Shown here piece by piece: positions 45,733 through 54,281 of a stretch of DNA of 64,000 nucleotides (within the stretch, counting starts at the first letter, position 1; each line of letters starts with the position of its first letter). The notes under the pieces were generated by a model. It was not told the origin of the DNA, made no database searches, and saw nothing but the letters and a program-made list of their open reading frames with translations. A program made the translations under genes and the position numbers. This DNA comes from Nonomuraea jabiensis (lineage in GTDB: Bacteria > Actinomycetota > Actinomycetes > Streptosporangiales > Streptosporangiaceae). The stretch spans positions 1,860,001-1,924,000 of the forward strand of contig NZ_JACHMB010000001.1 of NCBI RefSeq assembly GCF_014204795.1. The letters run 5' to 3'.

Positions 45733-46587
45733 ATGCAACGTGACCAGCTCGCCGACTTCCTGCGCCGCCGCCGCGAGGGGATCCGCCCGGCCGAGGTGGG
45801 CCTGGCCGACGGCCCCCGCCGCCGCACCACCGGCCTGCGCCGGGAAGAGGTGGCGATGCTGGCCGGCATGTCGGTGGACTATGTCGTACGCCTCGAGCAG
45901 GGCCGCGGCAGCCGGCCCTCGACCCAGCTGCTCGGCGCGCTGGCCCGGGCGTTGCGCCTGTCCGACGACGAGCGCGACCACCTGTTCCACCTGGCCGGCC
46001 ACCGGCCGCAGCCCGCCGACGGGGTGGCCCGCCTGGCCCGCGCCGGCCTGATACGCATGCTCGACCTGCTCGGCGACACCCCGGCCCTGGTGCTGTCCGA
46101 CCTGGGCGAGATCCTCGCCAAGAACCGCGCGGCCGTCCTGCTGACGGGCGACCCCACCGGCCTGTCCGGCGACCGGCGCTACGTCGTCTACCGCTGGTTC
46201 ACCGAGCCCGCCGTGCGCGCCGTCTGCCCGCCCGAGGAGCAGGAGCATCGGGCCCGCCAGTTCGTGGCCGACCTGCGCGCGGCCGCCGGCCGCCGCTCCG
46301 GCGACCCCACGGTCGCCGGGCTCGTCGGCCGGCTGCAGGCCGCGAGCGCCGACTTCCGGCGGCTGTGGGCCGAGCACGAGGTGGCGGTACGGCGCGCCGA
46401 CCGCAAGACCCTGCTGCACCCGCGGGTGGGCCGCCTGCTGATGGACTGCGAGACCCTGGTCACCCCCGATCAGGGTCAGCAGCTGCTGGTGCTCACCCCG
46501 GCGGACGCCGAGACCCGCGAGCGGCTGGAGCTGCTGCTGGTGCTCGGCATCGAGGAGTTCCCCACACCCGCCTCATCGGCACCATGA
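45733..46587 (+). CDS. XRE regulator with MmyB-like ligand domain
   Basis: 284 residues from the ATG at 45733. N-terminal HTH (RRTTGLRREEVAMLAGMSVD then YVVRLEQGRG), then the PAS-like MmyB domain (about 105-270) with ILAKNRAAVLLTG and RQFVADLRAAAGR. MmyB-type proteins bind fatty-acid-like ligands. It likely regulates the divergent aldo/keto reductase across the 128-bp spacer. Confidence 0.9.
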   Translation: MQRDQLADFLRRRREGIRPAEVGLADGPRRRTTGLRREEVAMLAGMSVDYVVRLEQGRGSRPSTQLLGALARALRLSDDERDHLFHLAGHRPQPADGVARLARAGLIRMLDLLGDTPALVLSDLGEILAKNRAAVLLTGDPTGLSGDRRYVVYRWFTEPAVRAVCPPEEQEHRARQFVADLRAAAGRRSGDPTVAGLVGRLQAASADFRRLWAEHEVAVRRADRKTLLHPRVGRLLMDCETLVTPDQGQQLLVLTPADAETRERLELLLVLGIEEFPTPASSAP

Positions 46588-46636
46588 CGGCAGCACGCCT
46601 TCGAGCTCAATCGGACACGAGGGCCCGGCGCCGTAC

Positions 46637-46745
46637 TCACCGCGTGGCGGCCAGCCCTCCCACCAGGCCGCTCACCGCGCAGACCAGCACCAGCCCGGCG
46701 TACTGCGGCAGCGAGTAGGCGAACCCGGGCTTCGCGCCGGAACGA
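46637..46745 (-). pseudogene. C-terminal remnant of a membrane protein
   Basis: The frame reads GAKPGFAYSLPQYAGLVLV and then a hydrophobic helix ending GLVGGLAATR and TGA. This pattern is typical of the last helix of an FtsX/MacB-type ABC permease. A TGA about 25 bases further upstream in the same frame blocks extension. Confidence 0.4.
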
Positions 46746-46818
46746 CCATCCCCACCGGATCACCGTCCCGCCGGACAGCCAGGGCTCGTACAGGCAGCAC
46801 GCTGTATAGGTTGAGGTC

Positions 46819-47469
46819 GTGGATCTTCCTTCCTATTGGCTGCCCCGGCCCCCTTTCAGCCCGGACGGCAAGACCCTGGCCGACTTCGCCGCGTTACTCT
46901 CTGACGCGGTTGCCCGAGGGCCTGACAAGCCGATTTCCTACACCTTGGCCGCGCCGAAGTGGCAGTTCCTCTGCTACGCCGCCGAGCAAGCCGGATACGT
47001 TCTCCACGGCTCGAACAATCCCTCGATCGAGCGCTTCGATCCGCGCCGGTCCTATGACAGCGACGCCTTCGGCAATCGCACAGCCGTCTATGCCGCGTCG
47101 GACGGCATCTGGCCGATGTTCTACGCGATACTCAACCGCGATCATCCGGTGTCGATGGTCAACTCATGTACCGACGTCGCAGGCGAGACCTGCTACTACT
47201 TCTCCATCAGCCGGTCCGCACTCGACCTCGGCCCGTGGCAGGAGGGAACGGTCTATCTCCTGCCTGCCGAAGGGTTCGAGCATCAGCCTCCGATACGAGG
47301 TGTCCGCCAACTCCAGGTGGCCAAACTGGCTCCGGCCCGGCCGGTGGCCAAGATCCGGGTGGTTCCCGAGGAATTCCCATTCCTGAGCGACGTACGTGGA
47401 CACGACGATGTGACGGTTCAGGCCCGTTCCGCGGCTGACCCCGAGGGCTTTCCTTGGATTGATGACTGA
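46819..47469 (+). CDS. Hypothetical protein with possible ADP-ribosyltransferase-like pattern
   Basis: 216 residues from a GTG at 46819. No family is firmly recognised. YVLHGSNNPSIERFDPR followed by a DSDAFGNRTAVYA block and a DGIWPMFYAILNRD segment resembles the H-G-S ... VYA ... A-x-FYA spacing of some ADP-ribosyltransferase-fold proteins; this is a weak, pattern-level impression. The C-terminal half has Leu/Pro-rich strands. It precedes the UDP-glucose dehydrogenase gene by about 20 bp and could be co-transcribed. Confidence 0.6.
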   Translation: MDLPSYWLPRPPFSPDGKTLADFAALLSDAVARGPDKPISYTLAAPKWQFLCYAAEQAGYVLHGSNNPSIERFDPRRSYDSDAFGNRTAVYAASDGIWPMFYAILNRDHPVSMVNSCTDVAGETCYYFSISRSALDLGPWQEGTVYLLPAEGFEHQPPIRGVRQLQVAKLAPARPVAKIRVVPEEFPFLSDVRGHDDVTVQARSAADPEGFPWIDD

Positions 47470-47489
47470 CCGTGACGCCGGAGAAAGGG

Positions 47490-48800
47490 ATGATCTGCCG
47501 CATGATGGAAAAGCCGCCCTACCGGCGTGTTGCTGTGTTCGGGGCGGGATACATCGGTCTGGTGACCGGTGCCTGCCTCGCCGACCTCGGCCACCGGGTG
47601 GTGATCCGGGACATCGACCCGGAGAAGATCAAGCTTTTGCAGGCCGGCGAGGTGCCGATCTACGAGCCGGGCCTGAGCGACCTGATCGGCCGGAACAAGG
47701 AACGGCTGAGCTTCACGCTGGACCTGGCCGAGGCCGTCACCGGTGCCGAGATCGCCTATGTCTGCGTGGACACGCCGCCGTCGGCTTCCGGTGATGCGGA
47801 CCTGTCACGGGTCTGGTCGGTGGTGACGTCGCTGAAGGACGCCGCTCACCTGCGGGCCGTGGTGGTCAAATCCACCGTGCCAGTGGGCACCGGCAGCCGG
47901 GTGCGAGCCGCGCTGGACGCCGCCGGGCTCGGTCACGTCGGCTATGCCGCGAACCCGGAGTTCACCGCTGAGGGCCGCGCGGTCAGCGACTTCATGCATC
48001 CCGACCGCATCGTCATCGGGACGTCCGACGAGGCGACCGCCCGCCTGCTCACCGAGCTGCATGAGAGCGTGGACGGGCCGGTCGTGGTGATGAGCGTGCG
48101 CTCGGCGGAGATGGTGAAGCTCGCGGCGAACGCGCTGCTCGCCACCAAGATCAGCTTTATCAACGAGATCGCCACCTTGTGTGAGAAGACCGGGGCCGAC
48201 GTCGAGGAGGTGGCTCACGCCGTCGGACTGGATCATCGCCTGGGGCCGCACTTCCTGCGGCCCGGCATCGGCTGGGGCGGCTCGTGCTTCCCCAAGGACA
48301 GCGAGGCGCTGCGGCAGCTTGCCAACAACACCGGCTACCACCTGCAGCTGCTGTCAGCGGTGATCGAGGTCAACAATCTGCAGAAGCGCCGGGCGATCCA
48401 GAAGCTCAAGGACGAGCTCGGCACGCTGGCGGGTGCGCGGGTGGCGCTGCTCGGCTTGACGTTCAAGCCTGGGACGGACGACATGCGCGAGTCCCCCAGC
48501 ACCGTCCTGGCGTCCCGGCTGCTCGCCGAGGGGGCCGAGGTGCACTGCTGGGATCCGATGGCCCGCCCGGCCGCGGCCGAACCCTGGACGTCGACAACGC
48601 GCCATACGAGCGTGGAGCAGGCGCTCGAAGGCGCGGACGCGGCGGTCATCGTCACCGAGTGGCCCCAGCTCGCCCAGGTCGATTGGACGCAGGCCGTCGC
48701 GACGATGCGCCGGCCGGTGCTGTTCGACGGCCGGAATCTGCTGGATCCGGTGGCGATGCGGGCCGCTGGTTACCACTACCTCAGCGTCGGCCGGCCCTGA
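47490..48800 (+). CDS. UDP-glucose 6-dehydrogenase family
   Basis: 436 residues from the ATG at 47490; GTG 47472 and ATG 47502 are alternatives. Oxidises UDP-glucose (or a related UDP-sugar) to the uronic acid. NAD motif VFGAGYIGLVTGACLADLGH, VCVDTPPSASGDADLS, KSTVPVGTG, NPEFTAEGRAVSDF, the catalytic Cys in GWGGSCFPKDSEAL and GLTFKPGTDDMRESPS are all present. It may supply precursor for envelope polysaccharide. No glycosyltransferases adjoin it. Confidence 0.92.
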   Translation: MICRMMEKPPYRRVAVFGAGYIGLVTGACLADLGHRVVIRDIDPEKIKLLQAGEVPIYEPGLSDLIGRNKERLSFTLDLAEAVTGAEIAYVCVDTPPSASGDADLSRVWSVVTSLKDAAHLRAVVVKSTVPVGTGSRVRAALDAAGLGHVGYAANPEFTAEGRAVSDFMHPDRIVIGTSDEATARLLTELHESVDGPVVVMSVRSAEMVKLAANALLATKISFINEIATLCEKTGADVEEVAHAVGLDHRLGPHFLRPGIGWGGSCFPKDSEALRQLANNTGYHLQLLSAVIEVNNLQKRRAIQKLKDELGTLAGARVALLGLTFKPGTDDMRESPSTVLASRLLAEGAEVHCWDPMARPAAAEPWTSTTRHTSVEQALEGADAAVIVTEWPQLAQVDWTQAVATMRRPVLFDGRNLLDPVAMRAAGYHYLSVGRP

Positions 48801-48911
48801 CGGGCGCGGCCATCGAAGGCTGGATGGCGGGAAGGGGACGCGCGCGCGGCAGGGAGGAGGGCGGCACACCTCCCCGCAGCCGACGGAGACAGGCCGGACC
48901 AGGTGTGCGGC

Positions 48912-49754
48912 TCAGAGCATCCGCCGCAGTGCGGTCTCCACAGCGTCGATGAGCGCGTCACCTTCGGTACCGGGGTGGCGGGCAAGGCCGAGTTCGACGT
49001 CCGGCAGAGCAGGCAACGGGGCCGCGTCGTGGCAGGCCATGGCCGGCTCCAGGTTGGCGGGCATGAGCGCCGCGACTCCGAGCCCGGCCCGTAGCGCGGC
49101 GAGCACTCCGGCGAGACTGTTGCTTTCGAACACCACCCGCCATCGGCGCCCCGTGCCTTCCATCGTTTCCAGCACCGACGTTCGCCAGGCGCACGTGTTC
49201 GAGAACAGCACCACCGGCAGCGGATCGGCGTCGGTAGCGACCCCCTGCCCGACCGCCCAGACCAGCGGCAGGCGTACCGTCCAGCGCGGCGGCCAGGGAA
49301 GATGCGCGGCCTCGTCGAGTACGAGCTGGACGCGGCCCGTGTCGTAGGCCTCCCGCATCGCCGCGTTGGACAGACTGAGCACCTCCAGCGTCGCGTGGGG
49401 ATGGAGCCGCGCGAGGTCGGCGAGTGCCTGGGACAGGCGGGAAGCGGCGAGATCTTCGAGGAGTCCCACCCCGCAATGCCCGGTGAGCGCACGTCCCGTT
49501 TCGGCGAGCGCCTGTGCCGACAGAGCGAGAATGCGCTCGGCGTAGGGCAGCAGTTCCTCGCCCGCCCGGGTCAGCGAGACGCCGGACGGCGCCCGGTGCA
49601 GCAGCGGACTGCCGACGGCCCTCTCGAGCTTGCGCAACTGCTGGCTGAGCGCGGGCTGGGTGCGGCCGAGCGCCGCGGCCGCACGGCTGATGCTGCCCGC
49701 TCGTACGGCGGTGACGAACGAGCGCAGCAGTGCGGTCTCGAGATCGCGTGCCAT
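48912..49754 (-). CDS. LysR family regulator
   Basis: 280 residues. N-terminal HTH: GSISRAAAALGRTQPALSQQLRKLE with the usual LysR wing. The periplasmic-binding-like effector domain follows (about 90-275). Divergent from an MFS transporter gene with a CATAA-N7-TTATG dyad at its own start codon. Likely controls the transporter. Confidence 0.9.
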   Translation of the reverse strand: MARDLETALLRSFVTAVRAGSISRAAAALGRTQPALSQQLRKLERAVGSPLLHRAPSGVSLTRAGEELLPYAERILALSAQALAETGRALTGHCGVGLLEDLAASRLSQALADLARLHPHATLEVLSLSNAAMREAYDTGRVQLVLDEAAHLPWPPRWTVRLPLVWAVGQGVATDADPLPVVLFSNTCAWRTSVLETMEGTGRRWRVVFESNSLAGVLAALRAGLGVAALMPANLEPAMACHDAAPLPALPDVELGLARHPGTEGDALIDAVETALRRML

Positions 49755-49768
49755 AAGCGCTCATTATG
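49752..49768. promoter_or_regulatory. LysR-type dyad
   Basis: CATAA (49752-49756) and TTATG (49764-49768) form an AT-rich inverted repeat containing a T-N11-A element. It overlaps the LysR start codon and lies 58 bp from the MFS start. Confidence 0.5.
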
Positions 49769-49826
49769 TCCGGTCCAATGAATTGACGACTTCCTATGGC
49801 ATGACGGGTTATCTAGCGTCAAACCG

Positions 49827-51227
49827 GTGATCAGATTTCGACAGGTGCTGGCGGTGCCGGGGATGACGCCGCTGCTGGGCATCTCGCTGCTCGCTCGTAC
49901 CGCGATCACGGCGGACGCGATGGCGTTGACGATGTACGTCGTCCTTGCCCTCGACCTGAGTTACGCGGCGGCGGGAGCCGTCGTGGCGGCGCTCACCGCC
50001 GGCGTCGCGCTGGGCGGGCCGCTGCTGGGGCGGATGATCGACCGGCGGGGGCTGCGTACCGTGCTGGTGGGCACGGTGGTGGCGCAGCTCGTGTTCTGGC
50101 TGGCCGTGCCTGCGCTGCCGTACGTGATCTTGCTGGGCGCCTCCTTCGCCGCCGGTCTGCTGATGGTGCCAATCCAGCCGGTCACCCGGCAGGCGATCGC
50201 CGCGATGACGGCGGCAGGGCAGCGGCGGGCGGCGTTCGCGCTGGAGTCGGTGGCGGGCGAGCTGTCGTACATGGTGGGGCCGGCGGTGGTGATCCTGTGC
50301 GCGGCGGAGGTGTCCCCCGGCGTGGTGGCGTGGGGGGTGGGCGCCGCGATCGTCGCCGGCGGGGCGGGGATCGCCCTGCTCAACCCGCCGCTGCGGGCCG
50401 AGGACGAGGCGGGCGGCGAGGCAGCGGGCCGGCCCCGGCGCCGGGAGTGGCTGGGGGCGCGCATGGTCGCTGTTCTGACGATGGGGTTCGGCGTCGCGAT
50501 GCTGCTCAGCGGCGTCGACCTGGCCATCGTCGCCACTCTTCGAGAAGCCGGTCAGGTCTCGTGGGCGGCCGTGGTCATCGCCGTGTTCGGGGTGACGTCC
50601 GTCGTGGGTGGTCTGGTGTACGGAGCGCTGTCCCGGCCGATGCCTACCTGGCTGCTGCTCGGCCTGCTCGGGCTGGTGACGATTCCGGCCGGACTTGCCC
50701 ATGACTGGCCTTGGCTGTGCGTGGCCGTCATCGGGGCCGGGCTGCTCACCGCACCGACCCTTTCCACCGTCTCCGACGCGGTGAGCCGGCTGGCGCCGGC
50801 CGGTGTGCGAGGTGAGGCGACCGGCCTGCAGTCCTCGGCGGCGAGCGCGGGGTTCGCGCTGGGGTCCCCGGTCGTGGGAGTGGCGATCGACGCGTCCGTA
50901 CCGGCGGGTGGGTTCGCGGCGGCCGGTCTGGCCGGCCTGCTCGCCGCGCTGATGGGCTACCTGCTCTCGCGCCGGTCCCCCACCGCCGCACCGTCGCCGT
51001 CGCCGTCACCCGCCGCCGCACCGTCACCGTCGCCGTCGCCCGCCGCCGCACCGTCTCCGTCGCCGTCGCCGTCGCCGTCGCCCGCCGCACCGTCGCCCGC
51101 CGCCGCGCCGTCGTCCTCGTCGCAGGCGCCCGAACCCTGCGACGCCGCCGCGCCGGACCCAAGAACGGCAGAGATCGTCAGCGCCTCACCGGCGCCCGGT
51201 GAGGGCCGCGGACGGCAGGATCGGTGA
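49827..51227 (+). CDS. MFS transporter with Pro/Ser/Ala-repeat C-terminal tail
   Basis: 466 residues from a GTG at 49827. Twelve predicted membrane helices occupy residues 1-385, with an MFS-type GGPLLGRMIDRRGLR loop. Residues about 386-440 are PSPSPS/PAAA repeats, encoded by DNA tandem repeats, followed by a polar tail. Such a tail is foreign to the family and is presumably cytoplasmic and disordered. The transported compound is unknown. Divergent LysR is the probable regulator. Confidence 0.85.
   Translation: MIRFRQVLAVPGMTPLLGISLLARTAITADAMALTMYVVLALDLSYAAAGAVVAALTAGVALGGPLLGRMIDRRGLRTVLVGTVVAQLVFWLAVPALPYVILLGASFAAGLLMVPIQPVTRQAIAAMTAAGQRRAAFALESVAGELSYMVGPAVVILCAAEVSPGVVAWGVGAAIVAGGAGIALLNPPLRAEDEAGGEAAGRPRRREWLGARMVAVLTMGFGVAMLLSGVDLAIVATLREAGQVSWAAVVIAVFGVTSVVGGLVYGALSRPMPTWLLLGLLGLVTIPAGLAHDWPWLCVAVIGAGLLTAPTLSTVSDAVSRLAPAGVRGEATGLQSSAASAGFALGSPVVGVAIDASVPAGGFAAAGLAGLLAALMGYLLSRRSPTAAPSPSPSPAAAPSPSPSPAAAPSPSPSPSPSPAAPSPAAAPSSSSQAPEPCDAAAPDPRTAEIVSASPAPGEGRGRQDR
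50980..51123 (+). repeat. Tandem repeats encoding the MFS tail
   Basis: Blocks of CCGTCGCCGTCGCC alternate with CGCCGCCGCA. Trinucleotide- and 33-39-bp-scale periodicities are both visible. Length changes in multiples of three would keep the frame. Confidence 0.8.
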
Positions 51228-51251
51228 GCCTGCCGTCCTGCCCAGCCGGCT

Positions 51252-52241
51252 TCATGTGTCGTCGTTGGGTGTGGCGAGCAGCTGGAACTGGTCCCACTGA
51301 ACCCGGGGCCGGGGCAGGCCGCGCCGTTCCAGGTAGCGGGCCGTGGAGCGGCGGACGGTGCGCAGGGTGCGGAACGCGTCGCTGATGCGGCCGGATCCGG
51401 CCGGCTCGACCACTTTCTGCGGGACCAGCGTCCATTGGTCGTCGCCGTCGGCGCGGAGTTCGCCGCGGATCAGTGCGTTGTGCATGGCGTTGAGCCGTTC
51501 GTCGTGCCGGTGCACGAGCAGGCTGGCCTGGCCCGGCACGATGCCGTCGGCGGCGTCCGTCGCAATGCCGTCGGGGGCGTCCGTCGCGATGCCTTCCGCG
51601 GCGTCCGTCGCGATGGCGAAGCCGTCGGCGGTGGCCCTTGGCCGCGTACGTACCAGCAGCGGCGCTCCGGAGGCGTCCCGGGCGCCGAGGACCGCGCTCG
51701 TGAAGCGGGCGATCAGATCCGCGCCGGGCAGGTCCGTGGCGGCGGGTGTCGCGGGCGCGGGCTGTTCGGCGGCGGTCAACTCGGCGAGCGGTGGCCGGAC
51801 CTCGACCCGGGTGGGCGTCACGGTGATGAAGAGCCGCAGGTAGTACCAGTCCATGAACCACCGGCCGGGGGCCCGGACGTAGCTTCGGCTGTGGGGCTGC
51901 CGTTCGAAGAGCGTACGCCAGTAATCGGCCGCCTCGTCCGGCCCGGTCCGGATCTCATCGGGGCAGGTCGCGGTTCCGCTGACGAACACCTGGGGCGCGT
52001 CGGCGCGGCCGCTGCCGGTGGGGTCGGAGAACAGCAGCGCGACGCGTCCGTCCCGGCGGACGTTGAGCGCCTTCTGCGCGAAGGCCAGGCTGGTGGTGAC
52101 GAGCAGCGTGCCGTCTGCCCGGCGCCAGGCCGCGGTGGGCCAGGTCAGCGGGGTGCCATCAGGCCCGAGAGTGGCGAACTCGCAGGTCCGGTAGGCATCG
52201 ATGATGGCGCCGACCTCGAAGTCGATCGGTGTCGTGGTCAC
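51252..52241 (-). CDS. Pyridoxamine 5'-phosphate oxidase-like split-barrel protein
   Basis: 329 residues from the GTG at 52241. The N-terminal split barrel (about 1-150) has CEFATLGPDGTPLTWPTAAW, LLFSDPTGSG and QVFVSGTATC, as in flavin/F420-binding proteins. The C-terminal half is unusual and holds three 8-residue GIATDAxD repeats (about 210-233) from 24-bp DNA repeats. Function unknown. It converges with the MFS gene 24 bp away. Confidence 0.75.
   Translation of the reverse strand: MTTTPIDFEVGAIIDAYRTCEFATLGPDGTPLTWPTAAWRRADGTLLVTTSLAFAQKALNVRRDGRVALLFSDPTGSGRADAPQVFVSGTATCPDEIRTGPDEAADYWRTLFERQPHSRSYVRAPGRWFMDWYYLRLFITVTPTRVEVRPPLAELTAAEQPAPATPAATDLPGADLIARFTSAVLGARDASGAPLLVRTRPRATADGFAIATDAAEGIATDAPDGIATDAADGIVPGQASLLVHRHDERLNAMHNALIRGELRADGDDQWTLVPQKVVEPAGSGRISDAFRTLRTVRRSTARYLERRGLPRPRVQWDQFQLLATPNDDT
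51541..51612 (+). repeat. 3 x 24-bp tandem repeat
   Basis: Three near-identical 24-bp units beginning ATGCCGTCGG or ATGCCTTCCG, each ending GGCGTCCGTCGC plus one base. They lie inside the split-barrel protein gene and encode an eight-residue repeat. Confidence 0.85.
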
Positions 52242-52455
52242 AGGGCGGCTCCTGAGGGGAGGCCGTGGCGGCGTAAGCACATGTGCGTGATCATCTCGTC
52301 AATTCGGCGAGGGATGGTGGAAAACGGAGAAGAGCGTCGCGGTGCTCGGACATGGTGACGAATCGCCGGGCCAGGACCGCGGGGTGTCCCTTTCAAGCAG
52401 TCGGCGATTGTTACGGTGGACGCTTCTTGGATCAGCGGGAGGGCGGCGGTAGGGC

Positions 52456-53259
52456 ATGCGGGTGGCCATGGCGAGCGCTGCCGCGGGGCGGGCCGGCCGC
52501 GCGAACGAGGACTTCACCGGAGCCTTGCCGACGGCGGCCGTGCTGGTCGACGGTGCCGGCATCCCCGGTACGGAATCGATCTGCCGGCACGGCGTGGCCT
52601 GGTATGCCAACCGTTTAGGAGGCGGCCTCCTCGGTCTCTTGTCACTCGTACCGGACCGCAGCCTTCCGGCAGTGCTCGCGGATGCCATCGAGCAGGTGAC
52701 GGACGATCACCGGGACACCTGCGACGTCGCCAACCGCATGAGCCCGTCGGCGGCGGTAGCCATCCTGCGCCTGTCCCATGGTCTCGTCGAGTACCTGGTG
52801 CTCGGGGACGCGTACGTCGTACTCGACAAAGCAGACAGCGCGCCGCTCGTCGTCTCCGATCCCCGGGAGGTCGTGATCAGCCGCTCGTATGAGCCCGCGC
52901 TGAAGACCGCCGCCGAAGGCAGCGACGAGTACCACCGGATCCTCAGCGACTTACGCTCGAACCGGAACCAGCCGGGCGGCTTCTGGGTCGCCAAGGACGA
53001 CCCGCGGGCGGCGGACGAGGCCATCACCGGAGGCTGTCCGATCGCCGAGCTGACCGATGCCGGCGCCGCACTCCTCAGCAATGGCGCCAGCGGCATCGTG
53101 GACCGGTTCGGGCTCACGGACTGGTCCGGGGTCATGGCCATGCTGGCGTCGAGCGGACCGGACGAAATCATTCGCCGTGTCCGGCAGGCCGAGGCACATC
53201 ACGCGGTAGCGGCGGACGATGCGACGATCGCACACTGCACCGACTTCGGACAGGCTTGA
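52456..53259 (+). CDS. PP2C-like protein
   Basis: 267 residues. GRANEDFTGALPTAAVLVDG near the N-terminus and AADDATIAH near the C-terminus match the metal-binding Asp motifs of PP2C-type Ser/Thr phosphatases (ED, DGAG, DDAT). The segment between is shorter than in classical PP2C. The substrate is unknown. It stands alone between the split-barrel gene (divergent) and a remnant region. Confidence 0.7.
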   Translation: MRVAMASAAAGRAGRANEDFTGALPTAAVLVDGAGIPGTESICRHGVAWYANRLGGGLLGLLSLVPDRSLPAVLADAIEQVTDDHRDTCDVANRMSPSAAVAILRLSHGLVEYLVLGDAYVVLDKADSAPLVVSDPREVVISRSYEPALKTAAEGSDEYHRILSDLRSNRNQPGGFWVAKDDPRAADEAITGGCPIAELTDAGAALLSNGASGIVDRFGLTDWSGVMAMLASSGPDEIIRRVRQAEAHHAVAADDATIAHCTDFGQA

Positions 53260-53347
53260 CGGTTGCCACCGGCGCCTCCATCGATCACCTGCCCCCGCTT
53301 CGGCCCCGCCGCCACGCCCGCTGGCCCTGCCGCTGCGTGGTCGTCGG

Positions 53348-53573
53348 CTATGCGGCCGCGCGACGATTCCCGGCGGAGGCCATGCCGAGCCAGGTGTGCG
53401 GGTTGTACAGCGCCGGGACGCGGCGGTCACCGGAACGGGAGCCGTCGAGGGAGAAGTACTCGTTCTTGACCAGGATCTACGGAAATTGGTGATCACCGCG
53501 ATGCCCTCCTCGATAGTGAGCACGGTGTGGCCCCGGGCGGTGATGGCGTCATCCCACGACCGGGTCAGGGGTG
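53348..53573 (-). pseudogene. DUF5701-like remnant
   Basis: One frame reads LTRSWDDAITARGHTVLTIE and EGIAVITNF. A second frame continues VKNEYFSLDGSRSGDRRVPA, then ALYNPHTWLGMASAGNRRAA and TAG. Both parts match the C-terminal half of DUF5701-type proteins, with a frameshift and a short internal deletion; the N-terminal half is absent. Confidence 0.62.
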
Positions 53574-53954
53574 TTCGGGGGTGACCCATTCGACGAACTG
53601 GACGATCACGCCGTTGGGGTCGGTGACCTGGAACAAGGCTTCGCCCCAGGGCTCCTGGCGCAGCGGCATGGTGATCTGCGCCCCGGCCTCGCGCAGCCGC
53701 TTTTCGTGCTCGGCCAAGCCGCCGGCGAGGGTAAAGGCGAGGATCAGACCGCCGGCGCGCTGGTCACGCTGCTCGGGCGGCAGCACCTCGATGCCGCGGG
53801 CGAGCAGGACGATGTCGACCGCGTCGTCGCGCGACAGGGAGGCGAAGCCGTCGGCGGCCCGCTGGACGGTGTAGCCCAGGTAGGTGGTGAAGAACTCCTG
53901 TGAGGCGGCGACGTCGTCGACGGTCAGCGAGACAGTGGAAGCGATGAACTGCAC
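53565..53954 (-). CDS. VOC family protein
   Basis: 129 residues. VOC beta-alpha-beta pattern: STVSLTVDDVAASQEFFTTY, GLILAFTLAGGLAEHEKRL and FQVTDPNGVIVQFVEWV. The last Glu is the usual metal ligand. Substrate unknown. Preceded on the same strand by a 55-codon ORF with an ideal ribosome site, and divergent from a TetR gene, so it is probably TetR-regulated. Confidence 0.82.
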   Translation of the reverse strand: MQFIASTVSLTVDDVAASQEFFTTYLGYTVQRAADGFASLSRDDAVDIVLLARGIEVLPPEQRDQRAGGLILAFTLAGGLAEHEKRLREAGAQITMPLRQEPWGEALFQVTDPNGVIVQFVEWVTPEHP

Positions 53955-53998
53955 GGGATCTCCTCTGGTGGGGTGGGGGTCGTAGCTACGGGGTGAGG

Positions 53999-54166
53999 TC
54001 AGGAGCTGCGGCGCCGCGGGACGATGCGCATGCTCCGGACTTGCTGCGACGCACGGATGCTGCGGCCGGAAGGCAGACGACGCAGTTCGGCGCCGTACAG
54101 CGGGGGCCGCTCAGGCTGCTGCGACCGGGGCACAGGCGCGGCGGCGTCGTGGGTGTGCTTGCGCAT
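53999..54166 (-). CDS. 55-residue basic small protein
   Basis: ATG at 54166 to TGA at 53999-54001, with AGGAGG (54173-54178) exactly 6 nt upstream, the best ribosome site in this region. The product starts MRKHTHDAAAPVPRSQQPE and is rich in Arg (13 of 55) with a C-terminal VRSMRIVPRRRSS. No membrane helix, Cys or known family. It is 44 bp upstream of the VOC gene and downstream of the TetR operator, so it should be expressed with VOC. Confidence 0.6.
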   Translation of the reverse strand: MRKHTHDAAAPVPRSQQPERPPLYGAELRRLPSGRSIRASQQVRSMRIVPRRRSS

Positions 54167-54196
54167 GGACATCCTCCTGCGGACTCAGCGTTCCAT

Positions 54197-54214
54197 CGTC
54201 ATAAACTTATGACG
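54197..54214. promoter_or_regulatory. TetR operator CGTCATAAACTTATGACG
   Basis: Perfect 8-bp arms with an AC centre, between the divergent small-protein/VOC operon and the TetR gene. Confidence 0.8.
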
Positions 54215-54281
54215 GAGGTAAATTTAGCCCAAGGCGTTCGAGGGTGTCAACATAAAGATGCTACGAGGGTAAGATTGCGTC

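Noticed and set aside
50980..51123. Repeat array considered as CRISPR
   Set aside because: No constant repeat with unique spacers; it is a coding tandem repeat continuous with the MFS frame, and no cas genes are present.
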